64,000 bases of DNA from Paucimonas lemoignei. GTDB lineage: Bacteria > Pseudomonadota > Gammaproteobacteria > Burkholderiales > Burkholderiaceae_D. The notes under the pieces were generated by a model, which saw nothing but the letters and a program-made list of their open reading frames with translations, searched no databases and was not told the origin of the DNA. The stretch covers positions 248,001 to 312,000 of the forward strand of contig NZ_SLZQ01000003.1 in NCBI RefSeq assembly GCF_004342585.1, written 5' to 3'. Positions 22,475-34,432 of this stretch are shown here, one piece after another; the stretch's first letter is position 1, and each line of letters opens with the position of its first letter. The position numbers and the translations under genes are program-made.

Positions 22475-24049
22475 ATGAAAAAAACTCTCCTGGCATCTTC
22501 TATTGCACTTGCATTCGGACTGAGTGGCGCCGCCATGGCTGAGAACGCCGGTGACACACAGACTGGAGATGGCGCGCTGGCCAACAATTATTCGGTGGCG
22601 GCACAAGACAACTCCATCCGGAACAAGACCATTACGGATACCACGACCAAGACCAACACCAATACAAACACCAACACTGAAACGAATACGAACGCTGAAA
22701 CCAATACCGCCACCATCACCGATAACTCGGTGCGTAACAAAACCAATACCGAAACCAATACTGCGACGAATACCGAGACCAATACGGATAACTCGGTCCG
22801 CACCAAGACTGCAACCAAAACCATCACCGGCACCGGCACAGCAAACGGCGCTGGTTCCGCTGCTGCGGGGAATGGCAATGCCACCGCGCATCTCAGCGAC
22901 TCTTTCAACACCAGCAACGCTACTGCCACCAGTAACCTGAATGGCACTGTTACGGGCGTGACGGTCAGCGGCCTGGGCAACACCGCCACCAATGCCGGTA
23001 GCGCAAACGGTGCAGCCGGTGGTGCCGGCGGCGGCAGCGCGGCCGGTCCGTCCACGGCTGGTGCCGGTGGTGCCGGCGGCGGAGGAGGTGCAGGCGGCAC
23101 AGCCGGCACCGCTACCAATACCGCGACGGCGGGCCCGACCACCAACACCGCCACCTCGGGCGCAGCCACCGGCAGTGTTGCGGGTAACAGCACTGCCGGC
23201 CCGTCCAACGGCGGCGCAGGCGGCGGCGCGACCGGCACCGGCGGCACGTCAACCGCTTCGAATACCCAGACCGCAGGTCCGGCTACCGCATCCAATGCTG
23301 CCACCGGGGGCGCGGCCACCTCCACCGGCACCGGCACCGGCGGCACGGCAGCGGCGACCGACACCTCAACCGGCGGACCGGCCACTTCGACGCAGACCGC
23401 AACCAATACCGCGACCGGCACTTCCACTTCCGGCGGCGAGAGCGGCTACAACACTGCCAAAGCCAATGCCACGACTGGCGATGCCTACAATCAGGCTAAA
23501 ACGGCAGGCGGCGCAGCAACCGGCACGGCCAAGGCCGCGGGCGGCACCGGCACTGGCACGTCGAACGCAGCCGGCGGATATGCCGCGACGGGCGACGCCA
23601 ACGCCGCCGGCGGCAACAACGAGGGAACGGCGAGCGCCAATGGGGGCGATGGCAGCGGCGTAGGCGGCTATGGCGGATCGGCCAGCGCCGACAGCGGCAC
23701 CGGCGGCAGTTCAGGCGATACCTCCACGGGCAGCGTCGGCCAGGAAGCCAGCTCCACGGCGAGCGCCAGCGATGCCAAGGGCGGCGCCGGCGGCGCCGGT
23801 GGAAATGGCGGCGACGGTGGCTACGGCGGCTCGTCCAGCGCCGACAGCGGCCAGGGCGGCAACGGCGGCAATGGCGGCAACGGCGGGACGATCAAGGTCA
23901 GCGCCGGCACCTTCAACCTGTCCAACACCATGTCGAATGTCGGCCAGTCGGCTGCCGGGGTGACGGTGATCAGCCAAAACTCGGGCACCGCATCGCTGAT
24001 TCAACAAAGCGTCAACGTACAGGCCAACCTGGCAGTGGGCGGCCGCTAA
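22475..24049 (+). CDS. exported Gly/Ala/Thr/Asn-rich protein, likely fibre or adhesin subunit of the Fap-like locus
   Basis: A 524-aa protein with signal peptide MKKTLLASSIALAFGLSGAA-MA|E. Near the N-terminus D-N-S-(I/V)-R-x-K-T occurs three times (residues 45, 83, 105), separated by T/N/E-only stretches. Residues about 120-470 are extremely rich in Gly, Ala and Thr. The C-terminus returns to ordinary sequence, VISQNSGTASLIQQSVNVQA. The final motif is shared with the two other exported proteins of the cluster. GAGG precedes the ATG; a longer frame from 22391 overlaps the promoter and is wrong. It fills the slot of FapC, but lacks the Pseudomonas FapC repeats, so the substrate appears novel. 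Confidence 0.8.
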   Translation: MKKTLLASSIALAFGLSGAAMAENAGDTQTGDGALANNYSVAAQDNSIRNKTITDTTTKTNTNTNTNTETNTNAETNTATITDNSVRNKTNTETNTATNTETNTDNSVRTKTATKTITGTGTANGAGSAAAGNGNATAHLSDSFNTSNATATSNLNGTVTGVTVSGLGNTATNAGSANGAAGGAGGGSAAGPSTAGAGGAGGGGGAGGTAGTATNTATAGPTTNTATSGAATGSVAGNSTAGPSNGGAGGGATGTGGTSTASNTQTAGPATASNAATGGAATSTGTGTGGTAAATDTSTGGPATSTQTATNTATGTSTSGGESGYNTAKANATTGDAYNQAKTAGGAATGTAKAAGGTGTGTSNAAGGYAATGDANAAGGNNEGTASANGGDGSGVGGYGGSASADSGTGGSSGDTSTGSVGQEASSTASASDAKGGAGGAGGNGGDGGYGGSSSADSGQGGNGGNGGNGGTIKVSAGTFNLSNTMSNVGQSAAGVTVISQNSGTASLIQQSVNVQANLAVGGR

Positions 24050-24175
24050 GGCAAGACAGCGGGCCGCGCACCGCAAGGTCGCGGCTCTTGCCACGATCGG
24101 CGAGGCTTGCCCTCGCCGGCCGGACAGTTCAGCCAGCCCGGCCTGTTCGGGCTAGTGTCACGCAAGGAGAAGTCC

Positions 24176-24679
24176 ATGCCATTCCCGAAATCCGAAGCCG
24201 CGCTCATCTTTAGCCTGGGAATGTTATTGCCCATGATGGCCCAGGCAACTGATGTGCAGCCTTTGCCGGCGACAGGCGATCAGGCCGTCCAGGAGCAACC
24301 ACACGCTATGCTGCATGCCGCCGGCCCGGCAACCACGACACCAACGGCAAACACGGAAGCGGAAACAATGGAAAAAGCGGAAGCAGCCGAAGCAGCTGCG
24401 CCACCGCCAGCAACCGAGGAGATCGCCGGCATGGGTGCCAGCATCCCGTTGGAAGCACTGGAGCAGCATCGCGGCGGCAGTTCGGTCAACGCCATCAAGA
24501 GTGAAGCCGTGTCGAATGGCTTGCTGCAAGATGCCACGGCGACCAATGTTGCGACCGGCAATAACACCATTGCCGATGGCGCGTTTTCGCATGCCATCGG
24601 CTTGCCGATCGTGATTCAGAATTCGGGCGCCAATGTGCTGATCCAGAATTCAACCATTGTGAACGTGCAGTTTCGTTAA
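24176..24679 (+). CDS. small exported protein with internal double-glycine site (Fap-like locus)
   Basis: A 167-aa protein with signal peptide ending MMAQA|T. An Ala/Glu/Pro-rich low-complexity stretch runs over about residues 30-85. The segment IPLEALEQHRGG (90-101) looks like a C39 cleavage site, with Leu at -7 and Gly-Gly at -2/-1. After cleavage a 66-aa product would remain, rich in N/A/S and ending IQNSGANVLIQNSTIVNVQF, a motif shared with the neighbouring exported proteins. AAGGAG lies six bases before the ATG. It ends three bases before the C39 peptidase gene. Confidence 0.78.
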   Translation: MPFPKSEAALIFSLGMLLPMMAQATDVQPLPATGDQAVQEQPHAMLHAAGPATTTPTANTEAETMEKAEAAEAAAPPPATEEIAGMGASIPLEALEQHRGGSSVNAIKSEAVSNGLLQDATATNVATGNNTIADGAFSHAIGLPIVIQNSGANVLIQNSTIVNVQFR

Positions 24680-24682
24680 GCC

Positions 24683-25360
24683 ATGAAGCGGCTAGTCCTT
24701 GTCATGTGCGGCATGCTGGTCGCCAGCCTCGCAAATGCGGGGCGTATCCACTTCGGCGGCATCGGCAGCGGGTACACGATTCCTGTCGTCAGCATGAAGG
24801 AAACACGCTTTTACTCGACCCTGCGCCAGCAATACGACTTCAGTTGCGGGTCGGCCGCCGTCGCCACGCTGCTGACGCATCAATACGGCATACCGGTCAA
24901 TGAGGCGGCGGTTTTCCAGGCAATGTACGAGCGCGGCGACCAGGCAAAAATCCGGCGCGAAGGTTTTTCTCTTCTCGATATCAAACGTTATCTGGCCTCG
25001 CATGGCTTCGCGGCGGATGGCTTTACGCTGTCACTGGATAAGCTTGCCGAAGCCGGCTTGCCAGCGATTGTCTTAATCAATGAACGCGGCTATCACCACT
25101 TTGTCGTCATCAAAGGCATGCGCAATGACCGGGTGCTGATCGGCGACCCGGCCACCGGCACGCGTGCCATGGATCGCGCCACCTTCGAAGCCATTTGGGT
25201 CAACCGGATCCTGTTTGTGATCCATAACCGCAAGGAAATGGCGCGGTTCAATCTCGATAAAGATTGGGTGGCAGCACCGCAGGCGCCGCTGGCGTCGAGC
25301 ATGCCACGGGATGGATTGGGCACACTGTTGTTGCCGAAATTTGGCGCTAGTGACTTCTAG
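24683..25360 (+). CDS. FapD-like C39 family cysteine peptidase, periplasmic
   Basis: A 225-aa exported protease. The signal peptide ends LVASLANA|GR. The C39 catalytic residues are present: oxyanion Gln and Cys in QQYDFSCGSAAVATLL, His in GYHHFVVIKG, Asp in IGDPATG. The length equals Pseudomonas FapD (about 226 aa), which is required for Fap amyloid export. Unlike bacteriocin transporters it has no ABC or membrane domain. Its start is three bases after the preceding gene, and a protein with a Gly-Gly motif is encoded on each side; these are its probable substrates. Confidence 0.85.
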   Translation: MKRLVLVMCGMLVASLANAGRIHFGGIGSGYTIPVVSMKETRFYSTLRQQYDFSCGSAAVATLLTHQYGIPVNEAAVFQAMYERGDQAKIRREGFSLLDIKRYLASHGFAADGFTLSLDKLAEAGLPAIVLINERGYHHFVVIKGMRNDRVLIGDPATGTRAMDRATFEAIWVNRILFVIHNRKEMARFNLDKDWVAAPQAPLASSMPRDGLGTLLLPKFGASDF

Positions 25361-25375
25361 CGCCGGGAGAACGTC

Positions 25376-26008
25376 ATGCATCGCTTCAAGGGGAAATGGA
25401 TTGCAAGTGGACTCATGCTGGGCTGGCTTTATGGTGTTGCCAGCATGGGCGCCGCCGCTGAGCCCGAGAGCGCTCCCGTCAGTACCAGCCTGCCATCGGA
25501 ATCCTCGTTGCGCCACGAGTGGGTTGCCGTCGATGACTCGACGCTCGGCGAAATGCGCGGCGGCTTCGATATCGCGCCTGGCTTGAAAGTATCTTTTGGC
25601 ATCGAGCGCCTGGTCAATTTGAACGGTGTCCTGCAAACCGCCACCAGAATCGAAGTGCCGGATGCCGGCAAGCTGATTCAGTCGCAACCGATATCCGCTG
25701 GCACGACGCTGCCACCAAATGCGAGTGCAGCAGCGAGCACGGCAGCCAGCGCCGCCGCGCAATCCATTCCGGTCAATCTTGGTGGCGGCGCGACGGCACT
25801 GGTGCAAAACGGCGTAGGCAATGTGGCCGTGCCCGGCCCGCTGCCCCCGGACTCCGCCGCCACGTTTATCCAGAACAGTGCAAGCCACCAAACCATCCAA
25901 AGCATGACGGTCATTAATGCGACGACCAATAGCCTCGAATTATTGAAAGGTGCAAATCTGCAATCCACTCTGGTCGATGCACTGACGCAATCAGCCGCGA
26001 CAAGATAA
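25376..26008 (+). CDS. exported protein with internal double-glycine site (Fap-like locus)
   Basis: A 210-aa protein with a signal peptide (MHRFKGKWIASGLMLGW... ending GAAA|EP). The segment VDDSTLGEMRGGF (52-64) has Leu at -7, Met at -4 and Gly-Gly, the pattern of C39-processed leaders. The remainder is Ala/Ser-rich and contains ATFIQNSASHQTIQSMTVIN, a version of the cluster's shared motif. It lies 15 bp after the C39 peptidase gene in the same operon. It could be a FapE-like accessory or minor subunit; the name is not certain. Confidence 0.75.
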   Translation: MHRFKGKWIASGLMLGWLYGVASMGAAAEPESAPVSTSLPSESSLRHEWVAVDDSTLGEMRGGFDIAPGLKVSFGIERLVNLNGVLQTATRIEVPDAGKLIQSQPISAGTTLPPNASAAASTAASAAAQSIPVNLGGGATALVQNGVGNVAVPGPLPPDSAATFIQNSASHQTIQSMTVINATTNSLELLKGANLQSTLVDALTQSAATR

Positions 26009-26104
26009 AGTTCGATGCAGTTCAGGCCGGCTGGCAGGCAACGCATGCCAAAGCATGGCTTTCGTGCTAGTGTATGAAATCATTTTCATTCGAGCACGAA
26101 AGTC

Positions 26105-26875
26105 ATGTGTCAGCTTTTAGGGATGAACTGCAACGTCCCGACCGATATCGTTTTCAGCTTTACCGGCTTTGCCACGCGCGGCGGCCGCACCGATGCCCAC
26201 AAGGATGGCTGGGGCATCGCTTTTTTCGAGGGTGCCGGCGTGCGCCATTTCGTCGACCATGAGGCGGCAATCAACTCGCCCATCGCCGAACTGATCAAGC
26301 GCTATCCGATCAAGTCCAAGAATGTCATCGCCCATATCCGCAAGGCGACCGTCGGCCAGGTAGCGCTGGAAAATTGCCATCCCTTTGTGCGCGAACTGTG
26401 GGGGCGCTACTGGGTCTTCGCCCACAATGGTGATTTGAAGGAATTTGCGCCCACGCTCGACGGCGCGTTCCGCCCGGTCGGCACGACCGATAGCGAGTGG
26501 GCTTTCTGTTATATCCTGCAACAGCTGCGGCGGCGCTTCGGCGATGCGGCGCCGACACTGTCAGCCTTGCTCGGAGCCATGCGCGAGCTGACCGCCGAGA
26601 TCTCGGCCTATGGCACCTTCAACATGATGCTGTCGGATGGCCGCGCCTTGTTCACCCATTGCTCCACCAAGCTGTATTACATCGTGCGGCAGTATCCATT
26701 TTCCGAAGCCCGCCTGTCCGACGAGGACATGCGCGTGGACTTTTCACAAGTGACGACGCCCAATGACCGCGTAGCCATCATCGTGACCGAGCCCTTGACT
26801 GCCAACGAAACCTGGACGGCATTCCAGACGGGTGAACTCAAAGTGTTCGTCGATGGTCAGCCAGTAACACTCTGA
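26105..26875 (+). CDS. class II glutamine amidotransferase domain protein (YafJ type)
   Basis: A 256-aa protein beginning MCQLLGMNCN, so removal of Met exposes the N-terminal catalytic Cys of an Ntn-type amidotransferase. Further marks are DGWGIAFFEG, AHIRKATVGQ and FAHNGDL, all in the glutamine-binding face. The YafJ family has only the glutaminase domain and its physiological acceptor is unknown. The preceding 97 bp separate it from the fibre cluster; DUF4404 follows 37 bp downstream and may be cotranscribed. Confidence 0.88.
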   Translation: MCQLLGMNCNVPTDIVFSFTGFATRGGRTDAHKDGWGIAFFEGAGVRHFVDHEAAINSPIAELIKRYPIKSKNVIAHIRKATVGQVALENCHPFVRELWGRYWVFAHNGDLKEFAPTLDGAFRPVGTTDSEWAFCYILQQLRRRFGDAAPTLSALLGAMRELTAEISAYGTFNMMLSDGRALFTHCSTKLYYIVRQYPFSEARLSDEDMRVDFSQVTTPNDRVAIIVTEPLTANETWTAFQTGELKVFVDGQPVTL

Positions 26876-26912
26876 GCATATTGGCGTCACGCCCTACTTC
26901 AAGGAGGATCAA

Positions 26913-27185
26913 ATGAGCAATGATCAATTGAAAGCGACGTTGAAGGAATTGCAGCGCCATCTTGAATCGGCCGGTCCAGCCGTCGATGACGAGACGAAAA
27001 ATCTGCTGCAAACGCTGGATAGCGACATTGACCAGCTATTGCAGCGCCAGTCGCCATCGCGCGAAGAGCAAAACGGCTTGGCGGAACGGGCACAAGAATT
27101 GTCCGCCCGTTTCGCCGCCCAGCATCCGCAACTTGAAGGGGTACTGCGGCAGTTGGGGATTACGCTGGAAGGCATGGGCATTTGA
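26913..27185 (+). CDS. DUF4404 family protein
   Basis: A 90-aa charged helical protein. It starts MSNDQLKATLKELQRHLE and continues LLQTLDSDIDQLLQ, with a C-terminal RQLGITLEGMGI, the DUF4404 pattern. Function unknown; likely a small coiled-coil protein. AAGGAGG precedes the ATG. Confidence 0.85.
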   Translation: MSNDQLKATLKELQRHLESAGPAVDDETKNLLQTLDSDIDQLLQRQSPSREEQNGLAERAQELSARFAAQHPQLEGVLRQLGITLEGMGI

Positions 27186-27208
27186 AGATGCCTTCCGCGC
27201 TATGCCGT

Positions 27209-28807
27209 TTACCGTAGCTGCAGCCTGTTAGCCGGCGCTGCCGGCAAGGCTGCAGTCCGCTGCATGTCGCCCAGCTTGAATACGCTGACGGCATGCGCGA
27301 GTTCTTTGGACTGCTCCTGCATCGCCGCCGACGCGGCGGCAAGCTGTTCCACCAGCGCGGCATTCTGCTGCGTAACCTGATCCATCTGCATGATCGCCTG
27401 ATTTACCTGCTCGATGCCGGAATTTTGCTCCTGCGCCGCCGACGAGATTTCTCCCATGATATCTGTCACGCGCTTGACGCTTTCCTCGATTTCATCCATC
27501 GTCGTGCCAGCCTGACCGACGAGCTTGGCGCCAGTCGCGGCTTTTTCCACTGAGCTTTCAATTAACGTCTTGATTTCCTTGGCGGCGTTGGCCGAGCGCT
27601 GCGCCAGCGTGCGCACTTCTGCGGCCACCACGGCAAAGCCGCGGCCCTGCTCGCCGGCGCGCGCCGCTTCCACGGCCGCATTCAACGCCAGGATATTGGT
27701 CTGGAACGCGATGCCATCGATGACGCTGATAATCTCTGCGATCTTTCCGGCCGAATGCTGAATATCGCCCATGGTATCCACCACCTGCGACATCACCGTG
27801 CCACCCTTTCGCGCCACGTCCGACGCCGACAGAGCCAGACCGTTTGCCTGCCTGGCGTTGTCGGCGCTTTGCCGCACCGTCGACGTCAGCTCTTCCATGG
27901 ATGACGCGGTTTCTTCCAGCGAACTGGCTTGATGCTCCGTCCTTGCCGACAAGTCCAGGTTGCCCTTGGAGACTTCTTGCGACGCCGTTGCGATTTCATT
28001 TGCCGAGGCATGGATCGTCCCGATGACCGAAGCCAGGCGATCCTGCATGGTTTTCATCGACAAGACCATGCTGCCGGCATCATTCGTCTTGAGCTTGACT
28101 GTCATGGCCAGATCGCCCTGAGCGATTCGCTCGGCGAGCTGCTTGGCATATTCCGGGTCGCCGCCGATCGACTTTTCAATGCTGCGGATATTCAGCAGCA
28201 CCACGCCGGTCAGCACGATGCCGAGCGCCATCAGGATAGCGGCAGCTTGCAACAAGTCATCGTAAAATGCCTTGTCCAGGTCGTCGATGTACAGCCCGGT
28301 CATGAAAGTCCAGTCCCAGGGCGCATAACCGAGGTTATACGATAGCTTGGTAATTTGCTTGGTGTCGCCGGGCTTGGTCCAGACATACTCGGTAAAGCCG
28401 GCGCCCTTCTCCTTGACCACCTTCAGCGCGTCGCCATAGATCAGCGTCCCGCGCGGGTCCTTGACGGTGTCGACCGGCTTGCCGATCAGCGCGGCATTAA
28501 TCGGATGCATCAGCGCGCCGCCGGAATTGATCACAACGATATAGCCGGATTCCCCGAAGCGCAGCGCCTTGATGCGGGCCAGTGCCTCCTTCTGCGCATC
28601 GGCTTGCGACATTCCATCCGTGCTTATCTTGTCGGCATATTCCTTGGCTACCGACAGCGCCATCTCGGCGGCGTTGCTGAGCTGGATGCGGCGTTCTTCC
28701 AGCCGGATGGACCTGTTTTGCATGACGTTCACCGTCATCACACCAAGCAGGCAAATCCAGCTCAGCAATAAGGGTAGAAAGAGTTTGGTGCGGAAAGCGA
28801 GTTTCAT
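27209..28807 (-). CDS. methyl-accepting chemotaxis protein with single Cache sensor
   Basis: A 532-aa chemoreceptor. It has TM1 (about 7-28), a periplasmic single-Cache domain (about 35-185; ALRFGESGYIVVINSGG, GYAPWDWTFMTGLYID), TM2 (about 188-208) and HAMP. The cytoplasmic signalling hairpin has the tip IDGIAFQTNILALNAAVEAARAG-type sequence. There is no C-terminal CheR-tethering pentapeptide (it ends NRLQLR). Class 36H-like short receptor of a kind abundant in Oxalobacteraceae; ligand unknown, single-Cache domains often bind small carboxylates. Convergent with DUF4404, 23 bp apart. Confidence 0.92.
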   Translation of the reverse strand: MKLAFRTKLFLPLLLSWICLLGVMTVNVMQNRSIRLEERRIQLSNAAEMALSVAKEYADKISTDGMSQADAQKEALARIKALRFGESGYIVVINSGGALMHPINAALIGKPVDTVKDPRGTLIYGDALKVVKEKGAGFTEYVWTKPGDTKQITKLSYNLGYAPWDWTFMTGLYIDDLDKAFYDDLLQAAAILMALGIVLTGVVLLNIRSIEKSIGGDPEYAKQLAERIAQGDLAMTVKLKTNDAGSMVLSMKTMQDRLASVIGTIHASANEIATASQEVSKGNLDLSARTEHQASSLEETASSMEELTSTVRQSADNARQANGLALSASDVARKGGTVMSQVVDTMGDIQHSAGKIAEIISVIDGIAFQTNILALNAAVEAARAGEQGRGFAVVAAEVRTLAQRSANAAKEIKTLIESSVEKAATGAKLVGQAGTTMDEIEESVKRVTDIMGEISSAAQEQNSGIEQVNQAIMQMDQVTQQNAALVEQLAAASAAMQEQSKELAHAVSVFKLGDMQRTAALPAAPANRLQLR

Positions 28808-29310
28808 GATGCGATCTTGATAAAGCGCGTCACCACTGGCAACAGCCTGCCTTCAAGCAGCATGCTGTCTGCATGTCATTACTAGCGACACCTCTCTTCA
28901 CACCAGCATTGGACTAGCTTGCATGAACTGAACTCGGCGTGATCAGAAGCGCGTCGTGGCGAAGAATGAATGCGGCGACAGATATGCTATGAAAGAAAAT
29001 GCAAGCGGAGGCTTAGGGAGAAGACGACTGGGGTTCTGGTGCGATAAAAGACAATGAAGTGACACGGAATTTGCAACCGCATGTTACAACAAAAATTCCG
29101 TAATCGCAGCCAAGCCTTTTCAGATCGCAGGACAAGTTATGAGCGCATGCGGTCGCCGGCATTAGGCCGTTTCCATTTCGGCATGGCTCTTTTCGCATGC
29201 AAGCCAAAAAGAACCTTGAGTCGTTCTTAAGTTGCCGACAACACGGCAGCCAGGAAGTATGAAGGTATTAGTTGCACGCCAACGGATACCTTCACACCTT
29301 GCTATGCCAT
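28808..29310. other. intergenic region between metH and the chemoreceptor gene
   Basis: No supported gene. Just downstream of metH, GAAGGTAT (29261-29268) and ATACCTTC (29286-29293) form an inverted repeat without a T-run, perhaps a weak terminator. The part next to 28807 must contain the chemoreceptor promoter but no clear boxes stand out. Confidence 0.4.
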
Positions 29311-33069
<3,759 letters not shown>

Positions 33070-33148
33070 AGCTGTTCGTATCAGGACAGGATGCCGCGTC
33101 GCGAAATGGCAACAGAAGGCGACCGGCTGTCAGTAAAAAATTCGCAAA

Positions 33149-33307
33149 ATAAAAAACCCGGCCTGCATTGCGGGTCCGGGTTGATAGCCTGGGCCGCTTT
33201 AGCAGTATTTGTAATGGGACTCTACCCCGGCGCCCGCAAGCTGGGTTTGACTGGCTCAATCAAATCGGCGCTATGAAAATTATACGCCGAATCAATGCCT
33301 TGCGTAA
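33149..33307 (-). promoter_or_regulatory. metH promoter and leader with attenuator-like terminator
   Basis: Minus strand: TTACGC (33307-33302), 17 bp, TATAAT (33284-33279). The transcript would contain an intrinsic terminator at 33182-33149 (AACCCGG / CCGGGTT stem followed by TTTTTTATTTT), 80 bp before the metH ATG. An upstream leader segment, UUGCGGG (33239-33233), can pair with CCCGCAA in the terminator stem (33175-33169), an antiterminator arrangement. It does not look like the cobalamin or SAH riboswitch cores I know. Confidence 0.55.
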
Positions 33308-33369
33308 GCTTGGGTATAACAGGAATGTGGATTGAATACAGCTGCACCGGCGAGTGCAGAAATTCGGAC

Positions 33370-33396
33370 AAAAAAAAGCCCGCAAGATTTGCGGGC
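33370..33396 (-). terminator. intrinsic terminator of the rocD operon
   Basis: Stem GCCCGCAA / TTGCGGGC (33378-33396) with a 3-nt loop, followed on the minus strand by eight T. It ends the transcript of the rocD and DDAH-like genes and separates it from the metH promoter. Confidence 0.88.
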
Positions 33397-33565
33397 AGAA
33401 TCCATATCAAAGGAGGAGACATGGAGGAGACAGTTGCAGTCTACGAGCGCATGATGATTTAGGCCAATTTTGTTTACCAATATGTGATATTCACATTATT
33501 AATATCAAAGCAATCTGTCTCATCCGCCCGCGCAAACTAGTCCTTTCCGCTCCTGACTTTCTTCC

Positions 33566-34405
33566 TCATGCCGCAGCCCGCGCCTTCGTGCCGCGCGCCT
33601 CATTCAATTTCAACGTCAGGCACTTGGCGGCGCCGCCTGCCTTCATGAATTCGCCCAATGGCGTCTGGCGCACCTGAAAGCCACGTGCCGCCAGATTGCG
33701 CGCCAGTGCAGGCGAGGCCCGGTTCAGGAACACATGTCGGCCGCTGTTGACAGCGTTGCAGGCGAACGCGAGCGCATCGGCTTCCGCGACTTCAATGCGA
33801 CGTGCGGCCGGCACACGGGCAGCGATGCGGGCGCGTGACGCGTCGTCAAAGGCTTGCGGATAATACATCAGGTAGCCGCCCACCAGCGGGCACAGGCAGG
33901 TATCGAGGTGATAGAAGCGTTCATCGATCAGGCGCAGTGGCTCGACCTCGATATCCAGCAATGCCGCCAGCGCGGCGGCGCACTCGATACTGGTGCGATG
34001 CCCGTAGCCCATCCAGAGTAGCGGCTGGCCGCGATCGAGCAGCGCGTCGCCCGCGCCTTCGAAGGCCAGTTCCGGCGCCAGCTTGACGACATCAAAGCCC
34101 TGCTCCTGGAACCACTTTTCAAAGTGCGCTTCCTCGGGCTGGCGCTCGGCATGGCGGAAATGCGACAGCACCACGGTATTCTGCAACACCAGCCCGGCAT
34201 TGGCGGTAAAGACCATATCAGGCACGCCGGGCTGGCCGGCAATGCGTTCGACCGAGGCCACTCCCGCGATGGCATCGGCCAGCGCATCCCATTGGCGCCA
34301 GGCGAGATCATTGCAGCTTGCCGCGACATTCCCCTGCATCCACGGATTGATCACATAGCTCACGTCGAAATTGTCGGGGGCGCACATCAGGTAACGGTCA
34401 GTCAT
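33566..34405 (-). CDS. DDAH/arginine deiminase-superfamily hydrolase (CtlX-like)
   Basis: A 279-aa guanidine-modifying enzyme of the amidinotransferase fold. Catalytic elements visible are Glu in AFEGAGD, His in FYHLDTCLCPL and the nucleophile Cys in GGAAKCLTL near the C-terminus. Such enzymes hydrolyse methylated arginine or related compounds to citrulline. Position directly after rocD and opposite an Lrp-type regulator implies arginine/ornithine-related catabolism. The ATG at 34405 is used because GAGAGG precedes it; a TTG 18 bp upstream is less likely. Exact substrate is open. Confidence 0.8.
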   Translation of the reverse strand: MTDRYLMCAPDNFDVSYVINPWMQGNVAASCNDLAWRQWDALADAIAGVASVERIAGQPGVPDMVFTANAGLVLQNTVVLSHFRHAERQPEEAHFEKWFQEQGFDVVKLAPELAFEGAGDALLDRGQPLLWMGYGHRTSIECAAALAALLDIEVEPLRLIDERFYHLDTCLCPLVGGYLMYYPQAFDDASRARIAARVPAARRIEVAEADALAFACNAVNSGRHVFLNRASPALARNLAARGFQVRQTPLGEFMKAGGAAKCLTLKLNEARGTKARAAA

Positions 34406-34432
34406 GGGTCGTCCTCTCTTCAACAGGGTGGG

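Noticed and set aside
28808-29310. Small RNA between metH and the chemoreceptor gene
   Set aside because: One 8-bp inverted repeat without T-run or promoter is not enough evidence.
33070-33300. Cobalamin riboswitch upstream of metH
   Set aside because: No B12 box or the expected conserved core could be found, so the leader is reported only as an undetermined attenuator.
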